DNA of 64,000 bases, taken from NCBI GenBank assembly GCA_900317635.1, contig ONHN01000001.1, forward strand, positions 62,001 through 126,000, in the 5' to 3' direction. The notes under the pieces are model-generated. The model was not told where the DNA came from, did not search any database, and saw only the letters and a list, made by a program, of their open reading frames with translations. Of the stretch, positions 8,747-16,013 are shown in pieces; the stretch's first letter is position 1, and the number at the start of each line of letters is the position of its first letter. A program made the position numbers and the translations under genes. This DNA is from an uncultured Prevotellaceae bacterium. Its GTDB lineage: Bacteria > Bacteroidota > Bacteroidia > Bacteroidales > Bacteroidaceae.

Positions 8747-10503
8747 AACGCTTCACCCTGCTCTTCCTCCTACTTCTTGCCACCCTCCCTGCTTCGGCTC
8801 GCAAGATTGTTATCCATGCTGCTGACTATGGCATCATGCCCCATGCCACGGACCTCACCGCCCGCGTAGGTCAGCTGTTTTCATCGCTTGAGAGGCGTTT
8901 GAAGCCCGAAGACCATTGCGTGGTGAAGTTTAAGAAAGGGCGCTATGAGTTTCATAGCGAAGCAGCTGCCGTGCGCGAGTACTACATCTCAAACCACGAG
9001 CAGGAACTACCGAAACACGTTGTCTTCGACTTGCAACACCTTCGTGGCGTGACCCTCGACGGCGACGGTGCCGACTTTGTGTTTTACGGCACCGTTGTTC
9101 CCTTCGCTTTGGGCTACAGCACCAACTGCACCCTGCGCCGTTTCTCTATCGACTTTGCCCAGCCGCGCATGCTTCCGCTGGAAATCATCGAAAGTTCTGA
9201 CCGTGGCATACGCTTTAGCATCCCCACGTGGGTTGAAGCAAGCGTTTCCCCCGACGGCTACTTCCAGACGCATGGTGAGGGCTGGACCTATCGTCCTTCA
9301 GCGGGTATGGCTTTCGAAAAAGCTACGCACCACTTGGCCTATGGTGCTGGCGAATTTGGCGTCAACACGAAAGGATGCCGAAAGGAAGCCGACGACACGT
9401 GGTTTGCGCCCAACTGGAAAAACGCGGCGCTGAAGCCTGGCCACGTGGTGGCGGCACGCGATTGGAACCGACCCACACCCGCTATATATATAAATGAATG
9501 CGCGCGCACGCGCGTAGAAGATGTGCGCGTGCACTATGCTTTCGGTATGGGCTTGCTGGCGCAACGCTCTGAAGACATCACTTTGCGCGGTTTCTCAGTG
9601 TGCCTGCGCGACGGCGACAAGACCGACCGCTACTATACCACCCACGCCGATGCCACCCACTTCTCGCAGTGCAAGGGGCGCATTGAAAGCACGGGCGGAT
9701 TGTATGAAGGCATGATGGACGATGCCATCAACGTCCACGGCGTGTATCTGCGCGTTGACAGCCTCATCGATAGCCACACCCTCCTCGCCACCTTTGCCCA
9801 CGACCAAGCATGGGGCTTTGCCTGGGGCGATGCGGGCGACTCGGTGCAGTTCGTGCGCAGTAAGACGATGGAGGAGTTTGGTAAAAATACGATAGCCAGC
9901 ATTCGTCCTGCTGACCGCACAACGTGTGTAGGGGCTAAACAATACGTCATCAAGCTCTCTGCTCCCCTACCCGAGGAACTGACTGCTGGCGGCAACTTCG
10001 GCATAGAGGACCTCACCTGGACACCCGAAGTGCGCTTCGCCCACAACGTGGTGCGCAATAATCGCGCCCGCGGTGCCCTCTTCAGTTCGCCGCGCCGCAC
10101 GGTGTGTGAGGACAACCTCTTCGACCACGTCAGTGGAACGGCCATCCTGCTTTGTGGCGACTGTAACGGATGGTACGAAAGCGGTTCGTGCCACGACCTC
10201 GTCATCCGCCGCAACCGCATACGCAACTGCCTGACAAACTACTTCCAGTTCACCAACGCCCTCATCTCCATCTACCCGGAAATACCTGACCTCGACGCGC
10301 AGCAACAGTTCTTCCACAGCGGCATCGTCATCGAAGACAACACCTTCGAAGCCTTCGACCGCCCACTGCTCTATGCCAAAAGCGTCAACGGCCTCACATG
10401 GCGTCGCAACCGCGTCGTCGAAAACAACGAATACGCCCCCTTCCACTGGAACAAAGAGCGCTTCCTGCTGGAAAAGACGAAGAACGTTGACTTGAAAGAA
10501 TAA
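8743..10503 (+). CDS. GH110 alpha-1,3-galactosidase-type enzyme
   Basis: The 586-residue protein has a signal peptide (MKRFTLLFLLLLATLPASA) and a right-handed beta-helix body. Family signatures are HADATHFSQCKGRIE, MDDAINVHGVYLRV (Asp326 and Asp327 in the DDAINVHG motif) and repeated short strands such as DNLFDHVSGTAILL. GH110 enzymes from Bacteroides (GlaA and GlaB) remove terminal alpha-1,3-linked galactose, as in the blood group B antigen and linear alpha-Gal. The B-type versus A-type specificity cannot be read from sequence here. It acts in the periplasm or outside the cell. It overlaps the DUF4831 gene, and a fucose-type permease lies about 0.9 kb downstream on the other strand. Confidence 0.87.
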   Translation: MKRFTLLFLLLLATLPASARKIVIHAADYGIMPHATDLTARVGQLFSSLERRLKPEDHCVVKFKKGRYEFHSEAAAVREYYISNHEQELPKHVVFDLQHLRGVTLDGDGADFVFYGTVVPFALGYSTNCTLRRFSIDFAQPRMLPLEIIESSDRGIRFSIPTWVEASVSPDGYFQTHGEGWTYRPSAGMAFEKATHHLAYGAGEFGVNTKGCRKEADDTWFAPNWKNAALKPGHVVAARDWNRPTPAIYINECARTRVEDVRVHYAFGMGLLAQRSEDITLRGFSVCLRDGDKTDRYYTTHADATHFSQCKGRIESTGGLYEGMMDDAINVHGVYLRVDSLIDSHTLLATFAHDQAWGFAWGDAGDSVQFVRSKTMEEFGKNTIASIRPADRTTCVGAKQYVIKLSAPLPEELTAGGNFGIEDLTWTPEVRFAHNVVRNNRARGALFSSPRRTVCEDNLFDHVSGTAILLCGDCNGWYESGSCHDLVIRRNRIRNCLTNYFQFTNALISIYPEIPDLDAQQQFFHSGIVIEDNTFEAFDRPLLYAKSVNGLTWRRNRVVENNEYAPFHWNKERFLLEKTKNVDLKE

Positions 10504-10577
10504 AAAACGTATATAGCTAACGCATACCCCCCCCCTTACCTCCCACGTCCTACAAACCTATAAACCTCCTCGCCCGT

Positions 10578-10733
10578 ATGTCCTGCCTTCGCCTCTTACT
10601 TGCCATTATCTTTCCGCCGTTAGCCGTTATCGACCAAGGGTGCGGCTCGTTCTGCATCACCTTCATCCTTACGCTCTGCGGTTGGGTGCCAGGGGTGTTG
10701 GCCGTCCTCATCATTCTGAACAATAAGGTATAA
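10578..10733 (+). CDS. Pmp3/UPF0057 (YqaE) family small membrane protein
   Basis: This 51-residue reading frame begins MSCLRLLLAIIFPPLAVID and continues to GWVPGVLAVLIILNN. It shows the two-helix hairpin and the FPPLAV and GWVPG motifs of the Pmp3/YqaE family. These proteolipids are linked to membrane potential and stress in other organisms. It lies 74 bases after the GH110 stop. The short length fits the family, which is usually about 50-60 residues. Confidence 0.85.
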   Translation: MSCLRLLLAIIFPPLAVIDQGCGSFCITFILTLCGWVPGVLAVLIILNNKV

Positions 10734-10799
10734 GCCCTACACTAAGGTCGAGCTCCAACGATGGAACTCGATCTTTTTATTTGTTGCTGTCCGCTAAAA

Positions 10800-10990
10800 G
10801 TTGCCGTAGGCAACTCACTATGCTTAACCCCCGTCGCATGAAATGCGTCGTGGGGTATTAGACGCGAAAGTTTATGCGTCTCCGTAGGAGTCGCACACCA
10901 GCCTTAACTTGTTGTTTGACTTTTCCCCACGACGCTCTTCGCTTACGCTTCGAGCGACGGGGGTAAGCATAATATGTCGCCTACGGCGAC
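10800..10990. repeat. Long imperfect inverted repeat (about 55-base arms)
   Basis: The left arm (10800-10854) and the reverse complement of the right arm (10924-10990) align along their length. Shared blocks are GCCGTAGGC, TATGCTTA, CCCCCGTCGC and GCGTCGTGGGG, with a few mismatches and a short insertion in the right arm. The loop of about 70 bases contains a small second hairpin (GACGCGAAAG...ATGCGTC). There is no reading frame and no U-tract, so it looks like a hairpin-type element (REP- or MITE-like) rather than a simple terminator. Confidence 0.7.
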
Positions 10991-11074
10991 AGAAAGCCCC
11001 TCACAAATAAATTACAAATCTTTCATCATTTTTTTCGTTGGGCGTTCCCTTTTTCGGGCTATCGTGCACTTTGG

Positions 11075-11335
11075 GTGCAAGGTGAACACAAAAAGAGCAT
11101 CGTAAAGACCGCCTGGCGACAAGTACTAACAGAAGCCAATCGCGTTGAAGATAAATACCTCTTCACGCTGCAAAAAGCTATTTCAACCAATCATCTTAAA
11201 GAAATGCACGACTGCCGCTTGCATCTTGTCGTGCCGAAAGAAAATATATCTTCTTTTCCGAAGCAATACCATGACGAACTTCTCAGCCTGCACAACTTTA
11301 TAGGAATGGTTAAAGAAAAGCAGCAAGAGGAGTAG
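11075..11335 (+). pseudogene. C-terminal remnant of an EcoRII-type restriction endonuclease
   Basis: An 86-codon frame carries KTAWRQVLTEANRVEDKYLF, TLQKAISTNHLKEM and LHLVVPKENISSFPKQYHDE. From memory these resemble the end of the C-terminal catalytic domain of EcoRII-like type II endonucleases. There is no convincing start: the GTG at 11075 has no ribosome site, and the frame simply continues upstream from unrelated sequence. No methyltransferase gene is near. It is probably the 3' scar of a lost restriction-modification system. The assignment is from recall only. Confidence 0.5.
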
Positions 11336-11350
11336 TTGCTCTCTCCCACC

Positions 11351-12646
11351 TTATCCCCTATAAGCCCGCAGGCCGTAGAGCGTAACGAAGGCGAAGCACA
11401 ACAGGGGGAGGCAGAAGCTGACGTTGACGGCGGGATGGCCCCACACGTTTTGCAAGTCTATCACCATGCCTTGCAACGGCGGCATCAAAGCACCGCCCAC
11501 AATGGCCATGACGAGGAAAGCGGCCCCTAGTGTGGTGTCGCGAGTCTCCACCTGCTCCAGCGCAATGCCGTAGATGGTGGGGAACATCAAGCTCATAAAT
11601 GCGCTGATGCCTACCAAACAGTACAATCCGCCCATTCCAACGACAACAATAGCACCCGTCGTGCAAACCATAGCGCCTATGCCAAAGAGCATGAGCATCA
11701 GGCGTGGGTTGACATACTTCATCAAGAAAGCACAAAGAAACCTTCCGCACAAGGCCAGCGTCATGGCCAGTATGTTCCAGTTTTGCGCCGTCGCCTTGTT
11801 GATGCCCAGGTTGTCGGCATACTGAATGATGAACGTCCACACCATAATTTGTGCTGCCACGTAGAACATTTCGGCCACCACGCCCTCGCGATACACCTTG
11901 TTGCGCCACAAGCGGTTGAGCGTTCCGCGCGCATTCAGCTTGCCGGCATTCTGTATCGTATCGGGCATCTTCGTCAAGGCTATCACCACGAACATCATCA
12001 AGACCACGAGCCCCAGCATGACGTAAGGGTCGCGGATGACGGCCAGGTCGTGCACGCGGATAGCAGCTTTCTCAGCCTCAGGAAGCGAAGAGAAGAAGAG
12101 CTGCCCGGCGGCATCGCGCTTCGTGTCGCTGATGAGTTGCGGCAGGACGATGAGCGAGGCCACGCCCATGCCCGATAGCGAACCGAGCGAGTTGAAGGCT
12201 TGGGAGAAGTTCAGGCGCCGCGTACTCGTTTCGCGCGAACCCATAGAAAGTATGTAGGGATTGGCCGTTGTCTCAAGAAAGGCTAAACCGAACGTTAGGA
12301 TATAGAGCGAAACACAAAAGTAAGAAAACTCCTGATAGGCCGCCGCTGGAATGAAGAGGAACGCGCCCGTGGCGTAGAGGCCTAAACCCAACAGGATACC
12401 ACTCTTGTAACTATAGCGGCGAATGAAGAGCGCAGCGGGAATAGCCATCGTGGCATAACCGCCGTAGAAGGCGAATTGCACCATCGAAGCCTTCGCCACG
12501 GAAATCTCCATGACCGTCTGAAACACGGCCACCATCGGGTTCGTTATGTCGTTGGCAAAGCCCCAAAGCGCAAACAAACTCGTTACCAACACAAAGGGAA
12601 AGAGGTACTTCTTTTCTATCAACCTACTCGGTTTCTTCTCGTCCAT
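11351..12646 (-). CDS. fucP: Sugar MFS permease, FucP-like (fucose or related sugar/H+ symporter)
   Basis: The 431-residue protein has about twelve hydrophobic segments. It matches the FHS family to which E. coli FucP belongs: a start with FVLVTSLFALWGFANDITNP, then FYGGYATMAIPAALFIRRYSY and the family motif GLAFLETTANPYILSMG. The acidic residue in LETTANP is the position implicated in proton coupling in FucP. Substrate could be fucose, glucose or galactose. With a GH29 fucosidase and a GH110 galactosidase in the same window, fucose or galactose are reasonable. It faces away from the nrdD leader. Confidence 0.75.
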   Translation of the reverse strand: MDEKKPSRLIEKKYLFPFVLVTSLFALWGFANDITNPMVAVFQTVMEISVAKASMVQFAFYGGYATMAIPAALFIRRYSYKSGILLGLGLYATGAFLFIPAAAYQEFSYFCVSLYILTFGLAFLETTANPYILSMGSRETSTRRLNFSQAFNSLGSLSGMGVASLIVLPQLISDTKRDAAGQLFFSSLPEAEKAAIRVHDLAVIRDPYVMLGLVVLMMFVVIALTKMPDTIQNAGKLNARGTLNRLWRNKVYREGVVAEMFYVAAQIMVWTFIIQYADNLGINKATAQNWNILAMTLALCGRFLCAFLMKYVNPRLMLMLFGIGAMVCTTGAIVVVGMGGLYCLVGISAFMSLMFPTIYGIALEQVETRDTTLGAAFLVMAIVGGALMPPLQGMVIDLQNVWGHPAVNVSFCLPLLCFAFVTLYGLRAYRG

Positions 12647-12676
12647 ACTGATGAGGGGAATATAGCATTATTGGCG

Positions 12677-12684
12677 CAAAAATA
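12677..12684 (-). promoter_or_regulatory. Candidate -7 promoter element for the permease
   Basis: On the minus strand TATTTTTG fits TAnnTTTG. It lies about 30 bases upstream of the permease start. No matching -33 box is seen at 19-20 bases. Confidence 0.4.
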
Positions 12685-12740
12685 CATCAAATTCTGCACA
12701 ACGCGAGGGGTTAGATTGAAATAATGCGGTATGACATATA

Positions 12741-12838
12741 ATGTATGGTGCGCAGAGCGTATGGTGCGCAGAGCGTATGGTACGCAGGCTTCTCGCCCGC
12801 GTACCATAAAGCGGGCGAGGCGCACGCACTCCCAGGTC
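12741..12838. repeat. REP-like palindromic element with a duplicated 16-mer
   Basis: A 16-base unit GTATGGTGCGCAGAGC is present twice in tandem, followed by a third diverged copy (GTATGGTACGCAGGC). A palindromic segment follows with GGCTTCTCGCCCGCGTACC and GCGGGCGAGGCGC, ending in CTCCCAGG. Related palindromes with CAGGCG, TCTCGCC or CTGGG cores are at 18181, 43405 and 61585. From 12839 to 13033 I see nothing coding, only AT-rich sequence with poly-A and poly-T runs before the nrdD promoter. Confidence 0.55.
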
Positions 12839-13033
12839 TCACGGACAACCCTTTCGTTGAAATGGACAACTTTCGCACCTATCGGCAACAACTAATGCGC
12901 CCATTTTCAGCACAAAAGCGTTTTGTTTTGGAAAACTTTGACTTGCAAGAAACAAGAAAAGTTGTCCAAAAAGGGAAACTTCGGGGCTGCAAAAAGTTTT
13001 TTTGTTGCCTAACAAAAAGTTTTTCGGTTTTTA

Positions 13034-13065
13034 TTTGGAATTATATAGAAGCCGCATTAACTTTG
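13034..13065 (+). promoter_or_regulatory. Bacteroidetes-type promoter of nrdD
   Basis: TTTG at 13034-13037 and TAACTTTG at 13058-13065 are separated by 20 bases, close to the sigma-ABfr consensus TTTG-N19-TAnnTTTG. Transcription would start near 13072, leaving a leader of about 450 bases before nrdD. I see no match to a known riboswitch in the leader. Confidence 0.65.
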
Positions 13066-13183
13066 CACCGCAAACAGGAAAACCAACACACGTTCCTTCA
13101 GCAAAAGCCCCCAGTGCTTAAGGCATCAGAGCCGCAGCTTACAGCGTTCTAACTCCTTGTTTTACAAAACATTTTTCCTTTAG

Positions 13184-13438
13184 ACCGCCAACAACCTCAA
13201 GCCTCGCGGCCCTTGTGCAACCAACATCGCTGACAAGGCCACAAAGCCTGCACCCGCAACCTCGTCAGCCATAGGGAATTTTAGCCTCTTGGTGGAGAAA
13301 GAGGCAAACGCCAACAAGGCCAAAAATTATCTTTTTGTGAAACCACGCAGCTACGTGCGTGCTACGTTTAAGACAATTCCGGCCAACGCCCAAAACGCGA
13401 AAGTTTCAGAAATCAAAACCTGCCTGCAAGCACACTGA
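13184..13438 (+). other. 84-codon open frame without a start codon in the nrdD leader
   Basis: Between the TAG at 13181 and the TGA at 13436 an open frame of 84 codons uses the same GC-rich third positions as nearby genes (many GCC, AAC, AAG). It encodes a plausible peptide containing NFSLLVEKEANANKAKNYLF and KPRSYVRATFKTIPANAQNA. It has no ATG; the only alternatives are a TTG-GTG pair near 13294. It could be a gene remnant, a leader peptide with an unusual start, or chance. The stretch between it and the nrdD ATG (13439-13518) holds no other feature I can name. Confidence 0.35.
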
Positions 13439-13518
13439 AAGCAACAACAAAACTCAACAAACCTCACATAAAACAACCTCGCGGGCGAGTCCCGCACAGT
13501 CCCTCACCACCCCACGAT

Positions 13519-15615
13519 ATGTGCACCGACAACTTTCTAATCACCAAGCGCGACGGCACCGCCGAAAAGTTCTCTGCCGAGAAGATTAAGAGTGCCATCC
13601 TCAAAGCCTTCCAAGCCGTAGGTAGCCCCCTCGATGCCGAAGGAATGCAGAAAATCCTCGACCACCTGCGCTTCTGCAACGGCATGAGCGTTGAAGACGT
13701 TCAAAACCAAGTAGAGGTAGCCCTTATGGCCGAGCGCCACTTCAAGGTGGCCAAGAGCTTCATGCTCTACCGCAAGCAGCACAGCGAAGACCGCGAGACA
13801 GCCGAGAAACTGCGCTTCTTGCTCAACTACGTAGATGCCGAAAACCCTGCCACGGGCTCAAAATACGACGCTAACGCCAACGTAGAAAACAAAAACATCG
13901 CTACGCTCATTGGCGAACTGCCCAAACAGGGCTTCATCCGCCTCAACCGCCGCCTCATCACCGACCGCATTAAGAACATGTACGGTCGCGAAACGGCAGA
14001 GCGCTATATCTACCTACTCAACAACCACTACATTTACAAGAACGACGAGACCAGCCTTGCCAACTACTGCGCCAGCATCACGATGTATCCCTGGCTCATT
14101 GGTGGCACGAAGAGCATCGGCGGCAACTCCACGGCTCCCACCAACCTGAAGAGTTTCTGCGGCGGCTTCGTCAACATGGTGTTCATCGTCAGCTCCATGC
14201 TCAGCGGCGCGTGTGCCACGCCCGAATTCCTTATGTACATGAGCTACTTCCTGCAAAAGGAATACGGCGACGACTTCTACGAACGTGCCGACGAGGTTAT
14301 CGACCTGAGCCTGAAGCACCGCACCATCGACAAAGTCATTACCGACTGCTTCGAACAAATCGTCTACAGCATCAACCAGCCCACGGGAGCGCGCAACTTC
14401 CAAAGCGTGTTCTGGAACATCAGCTACTACGACCAATACTACTTCCAGAGCATCTTTGGCAACTTTTTCTTCCCCGACGGCAAACAGCCCTGCTGGCCCG
14501 CCGTGAGCTGGTTGCAGAAACGCTTCATGCGCTGGTTCAACCAGGAACGCCTCAAGACGGTGCTCACCTTCCCCGTTGAGACGATGGCCCTGCTGACGAA
14601 GGACGGCGACGTGATGGACACCGAATACGCCAACTTCACCGCCCAAATGTATGCTGAAGGCCACAGCTTCTTCACCTACATGAGCGACAACGCCGACAGC
14701 CTTGCCTCCTGCTGCCGCCTGCGCAACGAGATACAGGACAACGGTTTCAGCTACACCCTCGGAGCTGGCGGCGTGAGCACGGGTTCGAAGAGCGTGCTCA
14801 CCATCAACCTCAACCGCTGCGTGCAGCAAGCCACGCGCGAAGGCATTGCCTACACCGAATACCTCGCACCCATCATCGAGCTGGTCCACAAAGTGCAACT
14901 GGCCTATAACGCCAACCTCGCCGCCCTGCAAGCCAAAGGCATGCTACCCCTCTTCGATGCTGGCTACATCAACATCGGACGTCAGTACCTCACCATCGGC
15001 GTCAACGGCATGGTTGAAGCCGCCGAGAGCCTCGGCATCACCATTTCCGACAACGAAGAGTACGAACGCTTCGTAGGCGAAATCCTTGGTCTCATAGAAA
15101 AATATAACAAGCAGTTCCGCACAAAAGACGTCATGTTCAACTGCGAGATGATACCCGCCGAAAACGTAGGTGTGAAACACGCCCGTTGGGACAAGGAGGA
15201 CGGCTACTACGTGCCGCGCGACTGCTACAACAGCTACTTCTACATCGTTGAAGACACCAGCTGCGACCCCATCCACAAGTTCCGTCTGCACGGACGTCGC
15301 TACATCGAGCACCTCACGGGCGGTTCGGCCCTGCACATGAACCTCGACGAGCATCTCTCGCAGGAGCAGTATCGCCACCTCTTGCGCATTGCCGCCAAGG
15401 AGGGTTGCAACTACTTCACCTTCAACATCCCCAACACGCTCTGCAACGACTGCGGCCACATCGACAAGCGCTATATGAAGGAATGTCCGAAGTGCGGCAG
15501 CAAGAACGTCGATTACCTCACCCGCATCATCGGATACCTCAAGCGCGTATCAAACTTCAGCCTCGACCGCCAGAAAGAAGCGGCCAAGCGCTACTACGCC
15601 CATGCAGAGGTATAA
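13519..15615 (+). CDS. nrdD: Anaerobic ribonucleoside-triphosphate reductase, large subunit
   Basis: NrdD makes deoxynucleotides without oxygen using a glycyl radical. The 698-residue protein has an N-terminal ATP-cone (ITKRDGTAEKFSAEKIKSAI, residues about 7-95) and the barrel of class III reductases, with NLNRCVQQATREG and related segments. A zinc-binding CNDCGH...CPKCGS lies near residues 640-660. The glycyl radical motif RIIGYL has Gly672 as the radical residue. Length and order are normal. No gene for the radical-generating partner NrdG follows, although it commonly does in Bacteroidales. A GTG-rich upstream leader and a terminator at 15645 frame a single-gene transcript. Confidence 0.95.
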   Translation: MCTDNFLITKRDGTAEKFSAEKIKSAILKAFQAVGSPLDAEGMQKILDHLRFCNGMSVEDVQNQVEVALMAERHFKVAKSFMLYRKQHSEDRETAEKLRFLLNYVDAENPATGSKYDANANVENKNIATLIGELPKQGFIRLNRRLITDRIKNMYGRETAERYIYLLNNHYIYKNDETSLANYCASITMYPWLIGGTKSIGGNSTAPTNLKSFCGGFVNMVFIVSSMLSGACATPEFLMYMSYFLQKEYGDDFYERADEVIDLSLKHRTIDKVITDCFEQIVYSINQPTGARNFQSVFWNISYYDQYYFQSIFGNFFFPDGKQPCWPAVSWLQKRFMRWFNQERLKTVLTFPVETMALLTKDGDVMDTEYANFTAQMYAEGHSFFTYMSDNADSLASCCRLRNEIQDNGFSYTLGAGGVSTGSKSVLTINLNRCVQQATREGIAYTEYLAPIIELVHKVQLAYNANLAALQAKGMLPLFDAGYINIGRQYLTIGVNGMVEAAESLGITISDNEEYERFVGEILGLIEKYNKQFRTKDVMFNCEMIPAENVGVKHARWDKEDGYYVPRDCYNSYFYIVEDTSCDPIHKFRLHGRRYIEHLTGGSALHMNLDEHLSQEQYRHLLRIAAKEGCNYFTFNIPNTLCNDCGHIDKRYMKECPKCGSKNVDYLTRIIGYLKRVSNFSLDRQKEAAKRYYAHAEV

Positions 15616-15644
15616 CCCCACACACTTTCTACCTTCATTTCTTA

Positions 15645-15686
15645 GCCCCGAGGCCACTGCAAAGCGCAAGGCCTTGGGGCTTTTCT
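15645..15686 (+). terminator. Intrinsic terminator of nrdD
   Basis: GCCCCGAGGCC at 15645-15655 pairs with GGCCTTGGGGC at 15670-15680 and is followed by TTTTCT. It lies 30 bases after the nrdD stop. Confidence 0.8.
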
Positions 15687-15748
15687 GTGCGCCTTGCAGC
15701 ATAAGCTGAGATGCCTTGCCGGGCGATGGTCGGGGGCCGAGGAGGAAA

Positions 15749-15832
15749 TTCCATGCGGGGGTGGAACGCATTCCACCGCCGCATGGACTCCGCTCCATCC
15801 CCGCGTGGAATTGTTTCCATCCCCGCATGGAA
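15749..15832. repeat. Cluster of four 18-base palindromic units
   Basis: Four copies of an 18-mer close to TTCCATCCCCGCATGGAA occur at 15749, 15771, 15793 and 15815. Each unit is itself imperfectly palindromic, and orientations alternate. Spacing is about 22 bases. The cluster sits between convergent transcription units (nrdD and the men gene), a usual place for REP-type elements. No protein is encoded here. Confidence 0.7.
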
Positions 15833-15912
15833 CGCAGTGCACAGCCGCACTACGAACGCGCGGCGGCTTATGAAAAACTCGCAGAACCCTCATCGCAAGA
15901 AAACGAAAAGCC

Positions 15913-15963
15913 TGAAAAAACGCTCAGCGCCTCTTGGCCGTCGGCCAGAAGCGCTGAGGCGTT
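15913..15963 (-). terminator. Intrinsic terminator of the menC-menE gene
   Basis: A long stem (AACGCCTCAGCGC with its partner GCGCTGAGCGTT around a GGCC/GGCC core) is followed on the minus strand by TTTTTT. It begins 50 bases beyond the stop of the fusion gene at 16014. Confidence 0.8.
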
Positions 15964-16013
15964 CTGCATAAGTGGGGGATAGATAGAAAAGGGAAAGTTC
16001 GTAAGTTCTCCTC

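Noticed and set aside
12745-13152. A 135-codon frame before nrdD.
   Set aside because: It runs through the repeat cluster and the poly-A/T promoter region and contains no domain.
13066-13518. Known riboswitch or NrdR box in the nrdD leader.
   Set aside because: No ACACAATATAT-type NrdR site or recognised aptamer core was found.
14014-14931. Long antisense frame inside nrdD.
   Set aside because: The same interval encodes the conserved reductase barrel on the plus strand; the antisense frame is a composition effect.
15711-15982. Overlapping short frames on both strands downstream of nrdD.
   Set aside because: They are translations of the palindromic 18-mer cluster and the terminator.
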